Shown here: positions 7,390-14,994 of the stretch, piece after piece
Layout: every line of letters begins with the position of its first letter
How positions within the stretch are numbered: the first letter of the stretch is position 1
Assembly (NCBI GenBank): GCA_964577175.1
Contig: CAZNYC010000101.1
Span: 1 to 14,994 of the forward strand
Length of the DNA: 14,994 bases
Reading direction: 5' to 3'
DNA from: BS750m-G62 sp964577175
GTDB lineage: Bacteria > Planctomycetota > Phycisphaerae > FEN-1346
The notes under the pieces: generated by a model
The model's input: the letters and a program-made list of their open reading frames with translations, nothing else
Databases searched by the model: none
Told to the model about the DNA's origin: nothing
Translations under genes and position numbers: made by a program

Positions 7390-8274
7390 TCAGTGAATCA
7401 CCTTGTTCAACGGGTACACAATAATACCGGTGGCCCCGGCCTTTTTCAACTGGGGCACGAGTTCGCGTTCTTTGGCCGCCGGGAGGACGACCTCGAACGC
7501 CAGCCAGTCGGTCTCGGCGAGGTGATTGACGGTGGGGCTCCGCTCCGCCGGGAGCATCGCCTTGATCGTGCCTTCCCGGTCCGCCGGCACGTTCATCTTG
7601 AGGCCGACCATCGCCCTGGCGTCGATGGCACCCTGGAGGAGGACGGCGAGGTTCTCGATGCGGTCGCGCTTGACCTCGTCCTTCCAGGCGTCGCGGTTGG
7701 CGATGAACCGGGTGTTGGATTCCATGACGGTGGCGACCTCGCGGAGGCGGTTGGCCCGGAGGGTGGAACCCGTTTCGGTGACGTCGACGATGGCGTCGAC
7801 GCCGGGGAACCGGGCCTTGATCTCCGTCGACCCCCACGAGTTCTCGACCTTGGCGTCGATGCCGAGGTTCGTGAAGTACCGCTTCGTGACACCCACCAGT
7901 TCGGTCGCCACCAGGCCGCCCGCCAGGTCCTCCGGCTTCCGGACGGGGCTTTCCTCGGCGACCGCGAGCACCCACCGCACCGGCACCATGCGGGCCTTGG
8001 AGTAGACGAGGTCGCGGACCACGTGGACGCGGGACCGGTTCTCGGCGATCCAGTCCTTGCCCGTCAGGCCGGCGTCCAGGACGCCGTCGTCGACGTACCG
8101 CGAGAGTTCCTGGGCGCGGAACATGATGACGGTCAGGTCCGGGTCGGACGTGCGGCGGACGTCGGCGCGGGAGGATTCCTCGATGTCGTACCCCGCGCGG
8201 GCCAGGAGGTCGAAGGTGGCGCGTTCGAGGCTGCCCTTCGGCAGGCCGAGGGTCAGGGCGGGCGGGTCGGTCAT
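7390..8274 (-). CDS. hisG: ATP phosphoribosyltransferase, long form
   Basis: 294 residues, matching the long, HisZ-independent form. It catalyses the first step of histidine biosynthesis, joining ATP and PRPP to phosphoribosyl-ATP, in the cytosol. The N-terminal signature LGLPKGSLERATFDLLARAG is clear; DAGLTGKDWIAEN lies at 67-79, and the PRPP-binding loop DAIVDVTETGSTLRA at 160-174. Residues from about 218 to the end (IDARAMVGLKMNVP and onward to GIIVYPLNKVIH) form the ACT-like regulatory domain through which histidine inhibits long-form enzymes. An AAGGA site lies 8 nt before ATG 8274. No other his gene is nearby, so it stands apart from a his operon in this window. The family call is firm. 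Confidence 0.97.
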   Translation of the reverse strand: MTDPPALTLGLPKGSLERATFDLLARAGYDIEESSRADVRRTSDPDLTVIMFRAQELSRYVDDGVLDAGLTGKDWIAENRSRVHVVRDLVYSKARMVPVRWVLAVAEESPVRKPEDLAGGLVATELVGVTKRYFTNLGIDAKVENSWGSTEIKARFPGVDAIVDVTETGSTLRANRLREVATVMESNTRFIANRDAWKDEVKRDRIENLAVLLQGAIDARAMVGLKMNVPADREGTIKAMLPAERSPTVNHLAETDWLAFEVVLPAAKERELVPQLKKAGATGIIVYPLNKVIH

Positions 8275-8331
8275 GCGGTCGTTCCTTGCATCAACGGTTC
8301 AGGCGCCGGCGGCCCGCGCCGCGCGAGGTGC

Positions 8332-8354
8332 CACGGCCGGTCTTGCCGGCCGTG
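8332..8354. repeat. Intergenic hairpin GGTGCCAC-type, CTTG loop
   Basis: Perfect 9-bp stem CACGGCCGG / CCGGCCGTG with loop TCTTG, preceded by GGTGC at 8327. The same frame (GGTGCCAC, variable stem, CTTG loop, GTG) is found at 11553-11580 on plus and 11597-11624 on minus. Confidence 0.6.
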
Positions 8355-8383
8355 CTTCGCAAACGGCGAGCGGACCGTTCGAG

Positions 8384-8412
8384 CGCCGCGGGCACACGGA
8401 TGCCCCGCGGCG
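8384..8412 (-). terminator. Strong hairpin 2 nt after the endonuclease III-like gene
   Basis: An 11-bp stem CGCCGCGGGCA / TGCCCGCGGCG (one extra C bulged in the right arm) with loop CACGGA, just beyond the stop at 8415. The hairpin is strong enough to affect transcript ends, but there is no T-tract, so intrinsic termination is not established. Confidence 0.45.
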
Positions 8413-8414
8413 CG

Positions 8415-9323
8415 TCAGCGTTTCTTCTTGCGTTTGGTGGACTTCTTCTTCGTGGTCTTTTTGCGCTTCGCCGTGGCGTTGCCTTTGCCTTTCGCGGCCT
8501 TCGAGCGGCCGGAGGTTCGCTTGCCCTTCGTCTTCTTTTTCTTCTTCGACTTCTTTTTCGTCTTCTTGCCGGTCGCGGCGTTGGCCCCCTCCTTGCGGGA
8601 GGCCTTCTTTTTCTTCGTCGCGGTCTTCTTGCGTTTGCGAGCGGCGGCGCGCTCCTCGGCCGTGGGGCACAGTGTCTTCAGGGGACACACGCTGCACTTC
8701 GGGTCGCCGACGAGACAGACGTCCTCGGCAAGCCGGCGGAGGAGGGCATGGAGTTCCCAGGCGTGGTCGGAGGTGACGGCCCGTTCCATGAACGCCTGCA
8801 TGTCCGCTTCGGAGTCGGCGTCCGGGTTCACCAGGCCGAGGCGGGCGAGCACGCGGCCGACGTCGCGGTCGACCGGAAAGGCGTGGGCCTCGGCGCAGTC
8901 GCGGGCCAGGGTGGCGGCGACGTAGGGGCGGACCTCCTCGAGGGCCTCGAAGAACTCGCGGCACTCGATCTTGCCCATCTCCTCCAGGAAATCCCACACC
9001 ATGCTGTTGTGCTGCTTGAACACCTGGTCCAGCAGCCGCGGGATGACCCGGGCCTTGGCGCCGGCGCGGGGGAAATCGTCCCCGAGGACGTCGCGGATTT
9101 CCCGCGGCCGGGAGACCCGCAGGTCGTTGTAATCGATGAAGTGATCGCGGATGCGGTCCATCGCCGCGTCCACCTCGGCCCGGCTCGCCTCGTCCTGAAG
9201 CACCGTGCGGACGGCGTGCTCGAGCGGGTGCGTGACGGGCGTGCGCTGGAGGTCCCCGTACTTCCGCTTGAGCGCCTTGCGGATGCGCTGGAGACGTTTC
9301 GTCTTGTCGGTGAAGGTTTCCAT
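8415..9323 (-). CDS. Endonuclease III-like HhH-GPD / 4Fe-4S protein with lysine-rich tail
   Basis: 302 residues. Residues 1 to about 220 fit the helix-hairpin-helix DNA glycosylase fold of the Nth/MutY/TDG superfamily. The C-x6-C-x2-C-x5-C iron-sulfur ligands are intact (Cys203, 210, 213, 219). The motif VDRDVGRV matches VDTHVxRV and gives catalytic Asp152. The position 18 residues earlier, where Nth has its Schiff-base Lys, is Tyr134, and the usual LPGVGxKTA reads LEEVRPYVAA, so the hairpin glycines are lost. A Tyr at this place is known in the Methanothermobacter Mig mismatch glycosylase, which lacks lyase activity. Residues 230-302 are about 45% lysine, like histone H1 tails, and probably bind DNA non-specifically. 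It could be a monofunctional glycosylase or a non-catalytic DNA-binding protein. The ribosome site before ATG 9323 is weak. Confidence 0.85.
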   Translation of the reverse strand: METFTDKTKRLQRIRKALKRKYGDLQRTPVTHPLEHAVRTVLQDEASRAEVDAAMDRIRDHFIDYNDLRVSRPREIRDVLGDDFPRAGAKARVIPRLLDQVFKQHNSMVWDFLEEMGKIECREFFEALEEVRPYVAATLARDCAEAHAFPVDRDVGRVLARLGLVNPDADSEADMQAFMERAVTSDHAWELHALLRRLAEDVCLVGDPKCSVCPLKTLCPTAEERAAARKRKKTATKKKKASRKEGANAATGKKTKKKSKKKKKTKGKRTSGRSKAAKGKGNATAKRKKTTKKKSTKRKKKR

Positions 9324-9425
9324 GGGGTCGGGTTCCGATTCTCGGGGCCGCGCCGCGTGCCACGGCCGGCCCGTTCGACGTCGCTCAGGGCATGCCTCGC
9401 CCGGTCGTGCGCCGCCAACGGCACG

Positions 9426-9443
9426 CGCCGAGTCAACTCGGCG
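9426..9443. repeat. Intergenic hairpin abutting the dispersed repeat
   Basis: Perfect 7-bp stem CGCCGAG / CTCGGCG with loop TCAA, preceded by GGCACG as in the hairpin at 7311-7328. It joins the dispersed repeat at 9444 with no gap. Confidence 0.5.
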
Positions 9444-9525
9444 GCTAACGCTACAACGCTAAGTCGGCCATGTGCGCGGTGGTCTGTGCACCCACCGCGC
9501 TCGAAACGGCCTTTTCAGGGCTGCG
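9444..9525 (+). repeat. Dispersed repeat, full copy c
   Basis: GCTAACGCTACAACGCTAAG, a hairpin core GCGCGGTGG / CCACCGCGC, then TCGAAACGGCCTTTTCAGGG and CTGCG. The order and length (82 bp) match copy b at 1398-1480. One G is missing from the left stem arm relative to the other copies. Confidence 0.7.
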
Positions 9526-9532
9526 TAACCCA

Positions 9533-9657
9533 CTCTCCCTCGATGGGAGAGGGAGGGGGGAGGGTGCGTCCCTCGCCATCTTCCCCCTCACCTGCTACTC
9601 TGCGAAGCGGCGCTTCGCTGCGAAGCACGAGCTGCCCTCTCCCGCCAAGGGAGAGGG
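9533..9657. repeat. Palindromic block, CTCTCCC-type hairpins
   Basis: Three perfect hairpins: CTCTCCC-TCGAT-GGGAGAG (9533-9551), GCGAAGC-GGC-GCTTCGC (9602-9618), and CCCTCTCCC-GCCAA-GGGAGAGGG (9635-9657). The outer two share the CTCTCCC stem and frame a GGGGGAGG-rich centre, like composite REP elements. The last lies 14 nt beyond the rbfA stop and may protect or end that transcript. Confidence 0.6.
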
Positions 9658-9671
9658 TAGTGAAACAGCCT

Positions 9672-10145
9672 CTAAATGTCGTCGCCCGGCGTCTCGGCTT
9701 CGTCGTCGCCCGGCGTCTCGGCTTCGTCGTCATCGGGCGTCTCGACGCCCCGGCGGATGCGGTCGGCGCGGGCGGCCTCGTCCTCGGCGCGGGCCTTGGC
9801 GATCAGGGCGCTGACGGCCACGCTCTTCTTGACCGATTCGTCCAGGTGGAACCGCAGGACGGGGCAGTACTTCATGTCGACGGCGTCGGCGACGAACTCC
9901 TGGATGTGCCCGCGGCTGTGTTCGATCGCCTCCATGCACGCCTGCTGGGCCTTCGCCTCGCCCAGCACCGAGACGCGCACGTCCGCCAGGCGGAGGTCCG
10001 CCGACACGTCCACACTGGTGACTGTCACGATCCCCATGCGGGGATCGTTCAGTTCGGTCACCAGCGCCCGGCTGACGACTTCACGAATCAGGCTGGCCAC
10101 GCGCCGGCCGCGACGGCCGCCTTTTCGACGTCGGGAAGGTCTCAC
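9672..10145 (-). CDS. rbfA: Ribosome-binding factor A with acidic C-terminal tail
   Basis: 157 residues from a GTG start at 10145; typical RbfA is about 110-135. It is a KH-fold protein that binds the immature 30S subunit and helps 16S rRNA 5'-end maturation. Family motifs: basic N-terminus with RVASLIREVVSRAL, then LNDPRMGIVTVTSVDVSADL, and VLRFHLDESVKKS near the end of the core. After about residue 130 an acidic tail adds DDEAETPG twice, encoded by a 24-bp tandem repeat. It follows infB and ylxP in the order usual in bacteria, but a toxin-antitoxin cassette now separates it from ylxP. Its start lies 8 nt after the stop codon of the residual ylxP end at 10154-10206, which fits an old ylxP-rbfA junction. 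No strong ribosome binding site was seen; translation may once have been coupled to ylxP. Confidence 0.93.
   Translation of the reverse strand: MRPSRRRKGGRRGRRVASLIREVVSRALVTELNDPRMGIVTVTSVDVSADLRLADVRVSVLGEAKAQQACMEAIEHSRGHIQEFVADAVDMKYCPVLRFHLDESVKKSVAVSALIAKARAEDEAARADRIRRGVETPDDDEAETPGDDEAETPGDDI
9676..9741. repeat. 24-bp tandem repeat within rbfA
   Basis: A 24-bp unit, GTCGTCGCCCGGCGTCTCGG plus CTTC, occurs twice and is followed by a partial, diverged third copy. It encodes the repeated acidic DDEAETPG tail of RbfA. Confidence 0.65.
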
Positions 10146-10153
10146 GGTATCAC

Positions 10154-10206
10154 TCAGAGGATTTCAGTCTCGTAATCGACCCGTTGGGCGCCCGGCGTCC
10201 GCCGGA
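10154..10206 (-). pseudogene. Residual 3' end of ylxP (left copy of 53-bp direct repeat)
   Basis: The minus strand encodes RTPGAQRVDYETEIL and a TGA stop, the end of YlxP. The 53 bp match 11193-11245 with a single mismatch (10182 against 11221), and the match begins exactly at the stop codon. Beyond 10206 the sequences part, although two more codons still resemble YlxP (RIRR against RVRR). No start or body of ylxP precedes it, so it is a remnant. Its 8-nt spacing to rbfA suggests it is the original junction. Confidence 0.85.
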
Positions 10207-10366
10207 TGCGGCGAGAAAAGCCCTTTCTCGGCCAGTGTGGCCCGCACGGGACAGACAGCCCATGGGCCCCAGGCATTATATCCGCTGGTGACGCCTTCGC
10301 AACCGGGAAGAGCCCTTCCGGCCCCGGCGCAGCCGCCGTCCGCAGCCTCTCCCCTCGCATTTGCGC

Positions 10367-10395
10367 TTGACATTCTTACCCTCGTGGGTAAGAAT
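10367..10395 (+). promoter_or_regulatory. Promoter of the TA operon
   Basis: TTGACA (10367-10372) matches the -35 consensus exactly. After 17 nt comes AAGAAT (10390-10395), 4 of 6 to the -10 consensus. The antitoxin start is 40 nt further on. The spacer and -10 are inside the inverted repeat, so a bound repressor would block the polymerase. Confidence 0.65.
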
Positions 10396-10410
10396 CCATG
10401 AGGTAAGAAT
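10372..10410 (+). promoter_or_regulatory. Triple half-site operator, probable antitoxin binding site
   Basis: A perfect 10-bp inverted repeat ATTCTTACCC-TCGT-GGGTAAGAAT spans 10372-10395 and overlaps the promoter. A third half-site GGTAAGAAT follows at 10402-10410, 15 bp after the second in the same orientation. AbrB-type antitoxins usually repress their own operon through such repeats, with the toxin as co-repressor; that role here is inferred from position. Confidence 0.65.
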
Positions 10411-10434
10411 CCCTGCCCCGGCAAGGAGCGACCC

Positions 10435-10662
10435 ATGCGTGTGACCGAAAAAGGCCAGGTAACCATCCCCATCGAGATCCGGCGCCGGGCGGGGCTGCTG
10501 CCCCACACGGACGTGGAGTTCATTCTTCGCGGCAACGAGGTCATCCTCCGTCAATCGAACAGGAACGGCGGGCGGGGGCGCAAACTCGTTGACGCGATGC
10601 GCGGGCGGGCGACCGGCCGCCTGTCCACCGACGAGATTCTGGCCCTGACGCGGGGAGAGTGA
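10435..10662 (+). CDS. vapB: AbrB/SpoVT-type antitoxin
   Basis: 75 residues. MRVTEKGQVTIPIEIRRRAG is the classic swapped-hairpin DNA-binding domain of AbrB/MazE/SpoVT proteins (residues 1 to about 45, ending VEFILRGNEVILR). The C-terminal part (RKLVDAMRGRATGRLSTDEI) should wrap the toxin and neutralise it. It also likely represses its own operon at the operator just upstream. The start has a strong AAGGAG site 6 nt before ATG. The stop TGA shares one base with the ATG of the toxin gene, so the pair is translationally coupled. The symbol follows the PIN toxin partner. The unit runs opposite to the surrounding genes, as expected of acquired DNA. Confident of family. Confidence 0.9.
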   Translation: MRVTEKGQVTIPIEIRRRAGLLPHTDVEFILRGNEVILRQSNRNGGRGRKLVDAMRGRATGRLSTDEILALTRGE

Positions 10663-11069
10663 TGCCCGACCTCCTGGTCGATTCCAACGTCCTGTTGGAC
10701 GTGCTGACGGAAGATGCGACGTGGTTTGCCTGGTCCCGTCGCGCCCTCGAACAGGCCGCCCAGGACCACGTCCTGATCCTCAACCCCATCATTTACGCGG
10801 AGGTCTCCATCGGTTTCGCCCGCATGGAGGACCTGGACGCCGCATTGCCCACAAGCCTCCTGGAACGGCGGCCCATCTCGTGGGAGGCGGCGTTCCTGGC
10901 GGGCAAGTGTTTCCTGACGTATCGCCAGCGCGGCGGCAAGAAACGGTCCCCCCTGCCGGACTTCTTCATCGGTGCCCACGCGGCCGTGGAGAACATACCG
11001 CTGCTCACGAGGGACGACTCACGCTACCGCACGTACTTCCCCAAGTTGCAGGTCATCGCGCCCGAGTAG
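10662..11069 (+). CDS. vapC: VapC-family PIN-domain toxin
   Basis: 135 residues from ATG 10662; a GTG at 10659 would add one residue. GGGGAG 4 nt before the ATG favours the ATG. The four acidic PIN-domain residues are visible: Asp7 (LLVDSNVLLD), Glu47 (IIYAEVS), Asp100 (LPDFFIGAHA) and Asp118 (LLTRDDSRY). Such proteins are magnesium-dependent ribonucleases; VapC toxins usually cut initiator tRNA, other tRNAs or 23S rRNA and so stop translation. The target here cannot be told. All catalytic residues are kept, so the toxin is probably active and held in check by the antitoxin. It ends 123 nt before the intact ylxP stop, in convergent orientation. Confidence 0.92.
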   Translation: MPDLLVDSNVLLDVLTEDATWFAWSRRALEQAAQDHVLILNPIIYAEVSIGFARMEDLDAALPTSLLERRPISWEAAFLAGKCFLTYRQRGGKKRSPLPDFFIGAHAAVENIPLLTRDDSRYRTYFPKLQVIAPE

Positions 11070-11192
11070 AGCAGTCTGATTTCGGGTGGCAGCCCGGTGG
11101 GACTCCGCAGCCGCCGCGCATCACACACGGGCCGCATAAAGCGCGCCGGTTCCGAAGAACCACCGCGTTCCCACCCAAGGTGGAACCGCGAT

Positions 11193-11245
11193 TCAGAGGA
11201 TTTCAGTCTCGTAATCGACCAGTTGGGCGCCCGGCGTCCGCCGGA
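11193..11245. repeat. Right copy of the 53-bp direct repeat
   Basis: It begins at the ylxP stop codon and covers the last 16 codons. It matches 10154-10206 with one mismatch. It may be the attachment-like edge of the TA cassette. Confidence 0.85.
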
Positions 11246-11474
11246 CCCGTTCGACGACCTTCGAGAGCACCTTGTCGGCGAAGTCGCGCCGGCCGGTCAC
11301 GAGGGCGACGGCCAGCACGGCGCTGCGGCGGCGGTCCTGGTGGTCGACCTCGCTGATCGAGACGTTGAACTCGTTGCGGATGCGGTCGCGCAGGCCCTTG
11401 ACGACGCGGCGCTTGTCCTTCAGGGAATTCGCTTCCCGGATCGCCAGTTGCAGGTGGAGAACGCCGATGACCAT
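11193..11474 (-). CDS. ylxP: DUF503 family protein YlxP
   Basis: 93 residues, the usual size. The start MVIGVLHLQLAIREANSLKD and the core KDKRRVVKGLRDRIRNEFNVSISEVDHQD are the DUF503 signature; the end is GAQLVDYETEIL. The family sits between infB and rbfA in many bacteria. Its function is uncertain, though links to ribosome assembly have been proposed. Here it lies 183 nt after infB, a gap filled with hairpins, and is cut off from rbfA by the TA cassette. The last 53 bp are the right-hand copy of the direct repeat flanking the cassette, so the protein is complete. The ribosome binding site is weak. Family call is firm, function open. Confidence 0.93.
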   Translation of the reverse strand: MVIGVLHLQLAIREANSLKDKRRVVKGLRDRIRNEFNVSISEVDHQDRRRSAVLAVALVTGRRDFADKVLSKVVERVRRTPGAQLVDYETEIL

Positions 11475-11548
11475 ACGTTGCTCGCGCTCACGCGCCGCGA
11501 CAGGTTGGCGCGGCGGAACGGGAAACCCGCCGCCCGGTAATTCGCCGA

Positions 11549-11586
11549 GGCAGGTGCCACCGATTGCTTGTCAATCGGTGCCTGCC
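11549..11586. repeat. Intergenic hairpin GGTGCCAC-type, CTTG loop
   Basis: GGCAGG and CACCGATTG (11549-11554, 11558-11566) pair with CAATCGGTG and CCTGCC (11572-11586); TGC at 11555-11557 bulges out and the loop is CTTGT. It lies between infB and ylxP. Confidence 0.6.
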
Positions 11587-11596
11587 TATTGAGGGA

Positions 11597-11619
11597 CACG
11601 GTTTGACAAGCAAACCGTG
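11597..11619. repeat. Intergenic hairpin GGTGCCAC-type, CTTG loop, opposite orientation
   Basis: Perfect 8-bp stem CACGGTTT / AAACCGTG with loop GACAAGC (GCTTGTC on minus). On the minus strand it is preceded by GGTGC, so it has the same frame as the hairpin at 11549-11586 but points the other way. Confidence 0.6.
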
Positions 11620-11638
11620 GCACCTTCCTGGGTGAAAC

Positions 11639-11657
11639 GCGCACCGCGCCGGGTGCG

Positions 11658-11658
<1 letters not shown>
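11639..11658 (-). terminator. Hairpin overlapping the infB stop codon
   Basis: 7-bp stem GCGCACC / GGTGCGC with loop GCGCCG. The first stem base on the minus strand is the G of the TAG stop of infB. No T-tract follows, so it may be a repeat or 3' stabiliser instead of a terminator. Confidence 0.4.
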
Positions 11659-14723
<3,065 letters not shown>

Positions 14724-14810
14724 ACGTGCTCCTTCCGGTCGGTGACAACGACCCAACTGCAGCGGCGCGGCCGGCAGGTCTTCGGACCCGCCACCCCGGC
14801 GCCGTCTTCT

Positions 14811-14994
14811 CTACGACTCCGTCTTACCGGTCTCCTGCTCGGGGGCCGGGGCCGATGACGCGTCGGCCGGGTCGGCCTCCGCCGCCGCGGGCGAGCCGGC
14901 GTCGGATTCGTCGGGCGTTTCGACGTCGTCGCCCGGGGCGGGCGCTTCGCCTTCCTCGCCGCCCTCGGGGGTTTCTTCGGTTTCCTCGCCGCCC
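14811..14994 (-). CDS. nusA: Acidic C-terminal tail of a protein, probably NusA (runs off the right edge)
   Basis: The last 60 codons of an open frame, ending in TAG at 14813-14811. The visible part is a Glu/Asp/Pro/Ala-rich tail: GGEETEETPEGGEEGEAPAP, GDDVETPDESDAG, and the end EQETGKTES. No folded domain is in view, so identity rests on position: nusA normally precedes infB, and acidic extensions at its C-terminus are common. The stop is 87 nt before the infB start. NusA binds RNA polymerase and governs pausing, termination and antitermination. Another acidic-tailed protein upstream of infB would fit equally well by sequence alone. Confidence 0.6.
   Translation of the reverse strand, partial: GGEETEETPEGGEEGEAPAPGDDVETPDESDAGSPAAAEADPADASSAPAPEQETGKTES

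Larger units (their letters stand above)
9324..9671. other. Gene-free spacer made of palindromic repeats
   Basis: These 348 nt lie between the endonuclease III-like gene and rbfA. From left to right they hold a degenerate GTGCCACGGCCGG segment near 9357, a hairpin (9426-9443), the dispersed 82-bp repeat (9444-9525), and a block of three hairpins (9533-9551, 9602-9618, 9635-9657). Short open frames cross it in repeat sequence only; I see no gene. Confidence 0.7.
10154..11192. mobile_element. Putative toxin-antitoxin cassette inserted at the 3' end of ylxP
   Basis: The interval holds one copy of a 53-bp direct repeat plus 986 bp containing a two-gene TA operon in the opposite orientation to the host cluster. 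The second repeat copy is the end of intact ylxP at 11193-11245. A repeat drawn from a gene's 3' end and flanking cargo is what site-specific islands leave at attachment sites. There is no integrase or transposase gene, so mechanism is inferred; a local duplication followed by invasion is an alternative. Boundaries are set by the repeats alone. Confidence 0.55.

Noticed and set aside
9324..9671. CRISPR array
   Set aside because: The repeats differ from one another and have no regular spacing or spacers.
8286..10175. 629-residue plus-strand open frame
   Set aside because: It runs across two minus-strand genes and a repeat-filled spacer; the composition is that of antisense GC-rich DNA, and the Phe/Leu runs are the complement of the lysine tail.
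10154..10360. 68-residue minus-strand frame ending in the YlxP C-terminus
   Set aside because: Only the last 20 or so residues resemble YlxP; the rest is unrelated, so it is a remnant and not a gene.
10154..11245. Insertion sequence with target-site duplication
   Set aside because: 53 bp is far longer than any IS target duplication, and there is no transposase or terminal inverted repeat.

Overview
The window is about 15 kb of very GC-rich bacterial DNA with dense, mostly leftward coding. It most likely comes from a member of the Planctomycetota, perhaps a Phycisphaerae-like lineage known from metagenomes. The hints are a secreted PQQ-type beta-propeller protein with a DWPHLRGP-like N-terminus, a large TPR lipoprotein, and intergenic spaces full of short palindromic repeats. 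There is no rRNA or other marker, so this assignment is inference.

Layout. Positions 1-1258 (minus): the N-terminal part of a secreted beta-propeller protein, preceded 2 nt upstream by a small unknown lipoprotein gene; the two look like one transcription unit. Positions 1259-1746: a 488-nt gene-free divergent spacer with an inverted pair of a dispersed repeat. Positions 1747-3579 (plus): glmS, which makes glucosamine-6-phosphate for cell-envelope amino sugars. Positions 3580-3763: a convergent spacer with hairpins.

Positions 3764-14994 are a long minus-strand cluster. Read in transcription order it holds the acidic C-terminus of a protein that is probably NusA, then infB (IF2), ylxP (DUF503), rbfA, an endonuclease III-like protein with a lysine-rich tail, hisG, a TPR lipoprotein and a YebC/TACO1-family protein. 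The first four are the classic nusA-infB-ylxP-rbfA module for transcription elongation, translation initiation and 30S maturation.

The most unusual structure is at 10154-11245. A plus-strand AbrB/VapC-type toxin-antitoxin pair sits between ylxP and rbfA, and a 53-bp direct repeat flanks it. Each repeat encodes the last 16 codons and stop of ylxP. The copy next to rbfA lies 8 nt from its start and looks like the original ylxP-rbfA junction, so the TA cassette appears to have entered at the end of ylxP while a full ylxP end was kept. The TA pair has a recognisable promoter with a triple half-site operator.

Other notable points: the endonuclease III homologue keeps the 4Fe-4S ligands and catalytic Asp but has Tyr where the catalytic Lys should be. 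Almost every minus-strand gene of the cluster is followed at once by a hairpin. Six intergenic hairpins with unrelated stems share a CTTG-containing loop. An 82-83-bp dispersed repeat shows a compensatory stem change between copies. I saw no CRISPR array, tRNA, rRNA, integrase or transposase.
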